From contig OX375881.1 of assembly GCA_947359465.1 (NCBI GenBank), positions 74,857,914 to 74,921,913 on the forward strand: DNA of 64,000 nt, written 5' to 3'. Below, piece after piece: positions 56,919 to 64,000 of this stretch. The notes below the pieces were generated by a model that had not been told where the DNA came from, did no database searches, and was given only the letters and a program-made list of their open reading frames with translations. Made by a program: the position numbers and the translations under genes. Source of the stretch: Metellina segmentata. Taxonomy: Eukaryota > Arthropoda > Arachnida > Araneae > Tetragnathidae. The first letter of the stretch is position 1, and every line of letters begins with the position of its first letter.

Positions 56919-59900
56919 TCTATATATATAATACGCTTATGCGTGGCGCAAAATCGGCCTGTATTTCTCTCCGGTGTGTGGCAACGGTTTTGTCCTTTAC
57001 AAATGTAAATATTGCTATCCCTCATTTCAACAACGGGAAGTGCGTCGCGTTTAAGCCTTGATCAATCTTCCCGGTAATTGTGAGAGGTTTTTGATAGAAA
57101 AATTAGCTCTTTGCGTCAATTTCAATTTAATTAGCGAAGAACGAGCAGTGAACTAGGGAATCTTTTGACGAACGAATTCAGAGAATTACCGCTAGAAATA
57201 CTGTTACTGTTGTGTCTGCGAGTTCTCAAATACACAACTGTGTGTACAAGGAGGTTTTATCTGAATGAATATACCCCAGAATTTGTTATCATAGTAAATT
57301 CATTCATTCATTCATATATCCCAGAAATCTATTTGTCAGTGTAAATAATCACCCGCACTGTTCCTAAAAGTTCCAAGAGATTCCCTTTCTCGCTGCTCTC
57401 TCAGAACCTCGGCTGTATCGTTCCGCAATACACAAAAAGGGTCTTCGGATAAACTGTTTTGCACCGTGTAAATACTCAAGTATCATATACCCCAGAATTT
57501 GTTATTATTGTAAATACATTGTCATATCATATCCCAGAAATCTATTTGTCAGTGTAAATACTCACCCACACTGTTACTGAAAGTGAATTTAGAACATAGT
57601 AGTCCCAAGAGTTCCCCTTTCTCACTGCTCCCTCAGAACATTAGCTGTATGGTTCAGCAATACGTAAAAAGGGTCTTCGGATAAACTGTTTTGCACCGTG
57701 TAAATACTAAAATATTATGTACCCAGAATTTGTTATTATTGTAAATACATTCAGTCATATCAGAAATCTATTTGTCAGTGTAAATGTTCACCCACACTGT
57801 TACTAAAAGTGAATTTAGAACATAGTCCCAAGAGTTCCCCTTTCTCGCTGCTCCCTCAGAACATTAGCTGTATGGTTCAGCAATTTGTAAAAAGGGTCTT
57901 CGAATAAACTGTTTTGCACCGTGTAAATACTCAAATATCATATACCCCAGAATTTGATATTATTGTAAATACATTGTCATATCATATCCCACAAATCTAT
58001 TTGTTAGTGCAAATACTCACCCACACTGTTCCTAAAAGTGAATTTAGAACATAGTAGTCCCCAGAGATCCCCTTTCTCGCTGCTCTCTCAGAACCGTAGC
58101 TGTATCGTTCAGCAATATGTAAAAAGGGTCTTTGGATAAACTGTTTTGCACCGTGTAAATACTCAAATGTCATATACCCCAGAATTTGTTATTATTGTAA
58201 ATACATTGTCATATCATATCCCATAAATCTATTTGTCAGTGTAAATACTCACACTGTTACTGAAAGTGAATTTAGAACATAGTAGTCCCAAGAGTTCCCC
58301 TTTCTCGCTGCTCCCTCAGAACATTAGCTGTATGGTTCAGCAATACGTAAAAAGGGTCTTCGGATAAACTGTTTTGCACCGTGTAAATACTAAAATATTA
58401 TGTACCCAGAATTTGTTATTATAGTAAATACATTCAGTCATATCAGAAATCTATTTGTCAGTGCAAATGTTCATCCACGCTGTTACTAAAAGTGAATTTA
58501 GAACATAGACCCAAGAGTTCCCCTTTCTCGCTGCACCCTCAGAACATTAGCTGTATGGTTCAGCAATTTGTAAAAAGGGTCTTCGAATAAACTGTTTTGC
58601 ACCGTGTAAATACTCAAATATCATATACCCCAGAATTTGATATTATTGTAAATACATTGTCATATCATATCCCAGAAATCTATTTGTCAGTGTAAATACT
58701 CACCCACACTGTTCCTAAAAGTGAATTTAGAACATAGTAGTCCCCAGAGATCCCCTTTCTCGCTGCTCTCTCAGAACCGTAGCTGTATCGTTCAGCAATA
58801 CGTAAAAAGGGTCTTCGGATAAACTGTTTTGCACCGTGTAAATACTCAAATGTCATGTACCCCAGAATTTGATATTATTGTAAATACATTGTCATATCAT
58901 ATCCCATAAATCTATTTGTCAGTGTAAATACTCACTGTTACTGAAAGTGAATTTAGAACATAGTAGTCCCAAGAGTTCCCCTTTCTCGCTGCTCTCTCAG
59001 AACCGTAGCTGTATCGTTCAGCAATATGTAAAAAGGGTCTTTGGATAAACTGTTTTGCACCGTGTAAATACTCAAATGTCATATACCCCAGAATTTGTTA
59101 TTATTGTAAATACATTGTCATATCATATCCCAGAAATCTATTTGTCAGTGTAAATACTCACCCACACTGTTCCTAAAAGTGAATTTAGAACATAGTAGTC
59201 CCCAGAGATCCCCTTTCTCGCTGCTTTCTCAGAACCGTAGCTGTATCGTTCAGCAATATGTAAAAAGGGTCTTTGGATAAACTGTTTTGCACCGTGTAAA
59301 TACTCAAATGTCATATACCCCAGAATTTGTTATTATTGTAAATACATTGTCATATCATATCCCATAAATCTATTTGTCAGTGTAAATACTCACCCACACT
59401 GTTCCTAAAAGTGAATTTAGAACGTAGTAGTCACAAGAGTTCCCCTTTCTCGCTGCTCCCTCAGAACATTAGCTGTATGGTTCAGCAATACGTAAAAAGG
59501 GTCTTCGGATAAACTGTTTTGCACCGTGTAAATACTAAAATATTATGTACCCGGAATTTGTTATTATAGTAAATACATTCAGTCATATCAGAAATCTATT
59601 TGTCAGTGCAAATGTTCATCCACGCTGTTACTAAAAGTGAATTTAGAACATAGACCCAAGAGTTCCCCTTTCTCGCTGCACCCTCAGAACATTAGCTGTA
59701 TGGTTCAGCAATTTGTAAAAAGGGTCTTCGAATAAACTGTTTTGCACCGTGTAAATACTCAAATATCATATACCCCAGAATTTGATATTATTGTAAATAC
59801 ATTGTCATATCATATCCCAGAAATCTATTTGTCAGTGTAAATACTCACCCACACTGTTCCTAAAAGTGAATTTAGAACATAGTAGTCCCCAGAGATCCCC

Positions 59901-61039
59901 TTTCTCGCTGCTCTCTCAGAACCGTAGCTGTATCGTTCAGCAATACGTAAAAAGGGTCTTCGGATAAACTGTTTTGCACCGTGTAAATACTCAAATGTCA
60001 TGTACCCCAGAATTTGATATTATTGTAAATACATTGTCATATCATATCCCATAAATCTATTTGTCAGTGTAAATACTCACACTGTTACTGAAAGTGAATT
60101 TAGAACATAGTAGTCCCAAGAGTTCCCCTTTCTCGCTGCTCCCTCAGAACATTAGCTGTATGGTTCAGCAATTTGTAAAAAGGGTCTTCGAATAAACTGT
60201 TTTGCACCGTGTAAATACTCAAATATCATATACCCCAGAATTTGATATTATTGTAAATACATTGTCATATCATATCCCATAAATCTATTTGTCAGTGTAA
60301 ATACTCACACTGTTACTGAAAGTGAATTTAGAACATAGTAGTCCCAAGAGTTCCCCTTTCTCGCTGCTCCCTCAGAACATTAGCTGTATGATTCAGCAAT
60401 ACGCAAAAAGGGTCTTCGGATAAACTGTTTTGCACCGTGTAAATACTCAAATGTCATGTACCCCAGAATTTGATATTATTGTAAATACATTGTCATATCA
60501 TATCCCATAAATCTATTTGTCAGTGTAAATACTCACACTGTTACTGAAAGTGAATTTAGAACATAGTAGTCCCAAGAGTTCCCCTTTCTCGCTGCTCCCT
60601 CAGAACATTAGCTGTATGGTTCAGCAATACGCAAAAAGGGTCTTCGGATAAACTGTTTTGCACCGTGTAAATACTCAAATGTCATGTACCCCAGAATTTG
60701 ATATTATTGTAAATACATTGTCATATCATATCCCATAAATCTATTTGTCAGTGTAAATACTCACACTGTTACTGAAAGTGAATTTAGAACATAGTAGTCC
60801 CAAGAGTTCCCCTTTCTCGCTGCTCCCTCAGAACATTAGCTGTATCGTTCAGCAATACATAATCAGATCAATTTTCAGGTCTATGTAGACTAAATTGGGC
60901 CCCTTTTAAGCTAGACTAAAGAATTGTAGTGTCCTATGGGCGAGCGAAGTGAGCTCGGATCGCGGAGCGATCCGGAGGGAACTGCTTGCAGTTCCGGGGG
61001 TTGGCGAGCGTCAGCGAGCAGGGGGCGTTAGCCCTCTAG
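56919..61039 (+). mobile_element. 4.1-kb Helitron carrying a satellite array
   Basis: Starts TCTATATATATAATACGCTT after a host A (56918) and ends GGGGGCGTTAGCCCTCTAG before a host T (61040). The 3' hairpins GGATCGCGGAGCGATCC and GGAACTGCTTGCAGTTCC precede the end. About 3.6 kb of its interior is a tandem array. No Rep/helicase coding sequence. Confidence 0.88.
57268..60860. repeat. Tandem array, ~15 units of ~228 bp with higher-order pattern
   Basis: GTTTTGCACCGTGTAAAT occurs 15 times, first near 57460 and last near 60657, a mean period of about 228 bases. Units fall into types by diagnostic words: CAATACGT with ACTAAAATATTATG (type B), CAATTTGT with CTTCGAATAAAC (type C), CAATATGT with CTTTGGATAAAC (type D), and CAATACGT with TCAAATGTCATG (type E). 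The order is mixed, but the block B-C-E recurs, near 58337-59015 and near 59478-60155, with private variants shared (GCTGCACCCTCAG, ACATAGACCCAAG). Confidence 0.92.
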
Positions 61040-61177
61040 TATATCGTAATTCTCAGATTCTTATATCGATTAATCGTTTTTTTCGTGTATTCGAATAGTA
61101 CTCGATACTTGAAAGTACTCGATTACTAAGTACTCGATACTCAAAAGTACTCGATTCTGCCCATCACTAGCCGCTAC

Positions 61178-61300
61178 CCACTTAATTCAACAAAACGCCA
61201 ACACCAATGACTCAGAGGAAATGACGAAATAGAAAGTCATCGGTGGCGAGGTTGTTCATAATAATAAATCCCCTTTTTTTCTTACTCTATTACTTTTCTT
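61178..61300 (-). mobile_element. Penelope-like 3' fragment, right part
   Basis: Continues the sequence interrupted at 49144, as shown by the GCCGCTAC duplication. No coding frame left. Confidence 0.6.
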
Positions 61301-61766
61301 GAAGGATTTATTCATGACAAGTGAGTTCTATGGAAGTAATATATTGATTTTTTTTTAATATATATGTATATAATAATAACAAAACACTGAAAGAGGAGTG
61401 CTCAAAAGCAGCAACTACCTCTGACAGGTAAATATTTATACAAACATTTTAAACACCACCAAAAAGCAAGTAAAACAAAAACAAAACAAAATACCAAAAC
61501 AGAGCAGGAACAAAACGAAATCAAACCCGAAGCCGCAGCCGGGAGATCAACAACAGCAAGCCTAAAAATTACCACCAAATGCCATCAATTACACAATCCA
61601 ACTATATGCTAACACCATATTTCCGATGCAGCGAGTCCATAAAAAGCAGAAAAATAAAAATTTAAATAATATTAAAATCTCCAGCCACAATTCAAAAGAT
61701 ATTCATAAATAGTAAAATAAAATTGAAAAGCAACACCCATGGCTATGAGGAAATTATGAAAAATAA

Positions 61767-62513
61767 TTATTCATGGGCTGTGTAGCTGTTGATATTAAAA
61801 AATCTTTCAAAAATATTATTAAAGAATGAATAAGGGTATTTGTTATTGAGAAGTGTGTTTTTTAGATATTTACATTGTAATAAAAAGTTTGAATCAGAAT
61901 TACAAATTTTTTTGAAACGTACCAATTGACCAGCAATCGTGTTGTAGTAAATTCTTTTAGAGATATTGGAGGCCCAAAATATTAATTTATAGACTATAAA
62001 TTTAAATTCGTTGCATTTATTATAAACATTAATGTCAACTTTGCCGCAAGAAACAGAAATTTTTAAATCTAGAAAATCAGTATTATTGTTATCAAGATTG
62101 GTTTGAATTAAAGAAAGTTCGTCTGGATAGATGGATTTCCAAATATTAGAAAAGTTGCTATTATTAAAAACAATTAAATCATCTATAAATCTAAAAGCAG
62201 TATTAATCTGAAGGCAAAAGTTTTTTTCAAAATAATGAAGAAATAAATTAGCAAGAATGGAAGAAAAATTAGAAACTTGGGGTATGCCCTTAACTTGAGT
62301 ATAAATATGCTCACCATTAAAAATAAATTTATTAAAAATACAATAATTAACCAAGAATTCCCATTCCTCAAAATCCATATCAATTAAGTTTTTAAAGTCA
62401 TGATAATAACAGTTCAAAACATCTCTCAATTTGTCCAGGGGTATGCTGGTAAATAGGTCTTTAAAATCATAGGTCTGAATATCATAAATAATATTTTTAA
62501 CCAAAAAATTCAA
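61767..62513 (-). pseudogene. Penelope-like RT, catalytic part
   Basis: A 248-codon frame opening with TTG, thus a continuation. It has TYDFKDLFTSIPLDKL (the first catalytic aspartate; compare the D-x-x-S/D-L-F/Y-T-x-I/V-P signature of Penelope-like RTs). Next are KGIPQVSNFSSILANLFLHY, FRFIDDLIVFNN (catalytic ID-D pair), FLDLKISV and the AGQLVRFKKIC thumb-like segment. It ends at FFNINSYTAHE with no GIY-YIG nuclease after it. The conserved sequence just upstream is in another frame, so a shift lies near 62550. I treat it as inactive. Confidence 0.82.
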
Positions 62514-63385
62514 AACTTTATTATTATCACATGGGTAATCCAGGTAAAGCCTTCAACAATAATGGCAGCAAGGATAATTTTTAAATATTTAAATAGTAGA
62601 AAGCCGGGTTTAATCATATACGAATTATTACCACAAGTGATGTAACGGAATTTAATAGGATTTTTATGAAATTTAGGAATAACGGTAATATACGGTAAAA
62701 TAATGTGTTGATTGGAAATTTTAACTCTTTTAACTGAAGAAATGATTTTTTTAATAATCGTATTATAGGTAGATTTACAGAATTTATATGTATCTGAATT
62801 TTTAAGTTCGGCATCAAGTAAGTTTAAATACAGTTTTTGACAAATGAAAGCATAGTTACCTGAGGCCTTGTCGACTGGGGTAATAATAAATTTATTTTGA
62901 ATATCCTTAGTGTCTAAGTTTAGTGTCTTGTATTTACCGGTATTGTCAAAAATAGATTGAATATTATTATTAATAAAAACTTTAAATTTATCATATAATT
63001 TCCATTTCCATTCTGTAAACAAACATAAAGGGACTTTAAATTTAGAAGAGGTCATAAAACAGAAGTCGTCAATGTCTTCCAGAAAGCTTTTAAGTATACT
63101 ATTTCTTTTAAAATTATAAATAGGCCTAAATTTAGTACCTTTACACATAACATCCCTTAATTGATCATTTTCAACAATACCCAGATCACCAGTCACAATG
63201 TGTCCTAAGTCTTCATTTAAATAGGGTCTGAAATCTATGTTGTCGCACAAGCAAACAACTTTATCTCGATATAAATCAATCTTACTGCAAAAACGATTGT
63301 AATTAAATATTTTTTCCCCCAAAGGTAAATCATATTTAAAGCATTTTAAATTTAACAGGAAAAATATTTTGTAGGTTATACACAA
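62510..63385 (-). pseudogene. Penelope-like RT, N-terminal part
   Basis: A 291-codon frame opening with TTG. Motifs are DLGHIVTGDLGIVENDQLRD, KFIITPVDKASGNYAFIC and the fingers motif LPYITVIPKFHKNPIKFRYI (compare PKxHK in Penelope-like RTs). It leaves the conserved frame after about residue 270 and stops at 62510-62512. Confidence 0.8.
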
Positions 63386-63433
63386 TTCTGTTAAAGTGGA
63401 ATTTATCGAAAATAGGATGTTTAAAACTTATCT

Positions 63434-64000
63434 TCATATAAATTGGATTATCTTTACTACTAGTTTTTTAATATTAATTTTAGAAAGTCTAGCCTTAAAT
63501 AGATCATGTAGTAAAAGTAAGAAATGAGGATTGAAAGAGTCAATATTTGTGAGTAAATTTTTAAACTTAACACACGTACCATCATTCAAAGAAAAAATTA
63601 AGTTTTTTAAGGGTTTAAAATTAAAATTTTCAATAAAGTGTTTTTCAAGAAATTTCAGGTTTTTTATAAAATTATTAAACTGGTGAATATTATCAGAGGT
63701 GTTTAGTTTCTTATTTTCCCCGCTTCCTCTACAACCTCTCTTCGTTTTCTCTTTTGACGTATGGAATAAAGCAAAAGTATTGCAGTTATCAACATTAACT
63801 TGAGTATTTTGAAATAAATCATTCAAACCATAAGGAGCAAGTGTTTTAAATTTTAAAATGTTAATATTTTCTTTGGCCAGTCTTAATTTTGTATCTTTAA
63901 CAATATCAAGTATAGTAATTTGTGCATTGTTAAAACTATGTAAAGAAAAATGATGGAATTCCAGGTTAAAAGTGGAGTTGGAGTTATAATTTTTAATATT
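63434..64000 (-). pseudogene. Penelope-like ORF, upstream part, open at the window edge
   Basis: The frame is open from 63434 through to 64000, so its start is outside. It contains KTKRGCRGSGENKK, a basic glycine-arginine motif, flanked by leucine- and lysine-rich sequence. Its stop, followed by RT sequence in a different frame (from 63385), suggests another frameshift. Confidence 0.65.

Larger units (their letters stand above)
49145..61169. mobile_element. 12-kb element with hAT-type ends and an 8-bp TSD
   Basis: TAGTGATGGG at 49145 and its inverse CCCATCACTA ending at 61169 are flanked by GCCGCTAC (49137-49144 and 61170-61177). Both ends hold many subterminal AGTACTC/GAGTACC/GTATTCG motifs, as hAT elements do. 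Subtracting the SINE, the DD82E transposon and the Helitron leaves about 4.8 kb. No hAT transposase was recognised, so it may be non-autonomous or decayed. Confidence 0.85.
61386..64000 (-). mobile_element. Penelope-like retroelement, 3' part, running off the window
   Basis: A minus-strand series of reverse transcriptase frames (61767-64000), then a 3' untranslated part (61440-61620) that matches the loop of the fold-back at 6.7 kb (GATGGCATTTGGTGG, GCTGCGGCTTCGGGTTT). A TA-rich tract lies at 61358-61374. The 5' part is beyond the window. Confidence 0.82.

Noticed and set aside
56919..61039. CRISPR-like array
   Set aside because: Units are ~228 bp throughout without unique spacers; it is a tandem satellite in eukaryotic DNA.

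Overview
This 64-kb window is AT-rich, intron-bearing animal DNA made almost entirely of transposable elements. An arthropod, most likely a chelicerate such as a spider, fits best. The hints are the mix of Tc1-like transposases, a Jockey/R1-type RNase H fragment with a cysteine-rich tail, short non-autonomous Helitrons and tRNA-derived SINEs. That placement is inference; no ribosomal or mitochondrial marker is present.

One host-type gene is visible: a complete LARP6-like RNA-binding protein on the minus strand (4546-5688), with a La motif, an RRM-like domain and a C-terminal SUZ-C/LSA motif, all in one exon. A splice-acceptor-like sequence lies just upstream of its start codon.

Layout. 0-15 kb: Helitrons (883-1527, 7904-9322, 9571-10746), SINE pieces, a perfect 154-bp fold-back inside (TA)n repeats (6715-7196), and five members of a GG...CC element family, four of them with 8-bp target duplications. 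14.8-15.4 kb: a 5'-truncated non-LTR RNase H fragment. 15.8-24.2 kb: a Ty3/Gypsy element on the minus strand with 163-bp LTRs, a candidate primer-binding site, and gag, protease, RT/RNase H and integrase separated by stops and frameshifts. 24.6-27.1 kb: a Jockey-like RT remnant split by a Helitron whose exact empty site can be read from the protein frame. 27.9-37.2 kb: a 46-bp-TIR element carrying a tRNA-like sequence, a CAGGGTTCCCAC-type element with a 5-bp duplication, a dead Tc1 and another GG...CC element. 39.6-44.5 kb: a TA-flanked MITE, then a Tc1 element (40388-44451) split by two hAT-like insertions. 47.0-48.3 kb: a dead mariner with DD41D spacing. 48.9-61.3 kb: a Penelope-like 3' fragment split by a 12-kb element with hAT ends (49145-61169). 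That element in turn holds a SINE with a 14-bp duplication, a dead Jockey RT piece, an intact Tc1/mariner-superfamily element with DD82E spacing and perfect 28-bp TIRs (54020-56814), and a 4.1-kb Helitron carrying about fifteen ~228-bp repeats in a higher-order pattern. 61.4 kb to the end: a degenerate Penelope-like reverse transcriptase on the minus strand, running off the window.

The genes do not form a pathway. The window is a layered record of insertions whose relative ages can be read from nesting. The least-decayed coding element is the DD82E transposon. The most unusual structures are the Helitron-borne higher-order satellite, the Penelope fold-back and the cluster of GG...CC elements.
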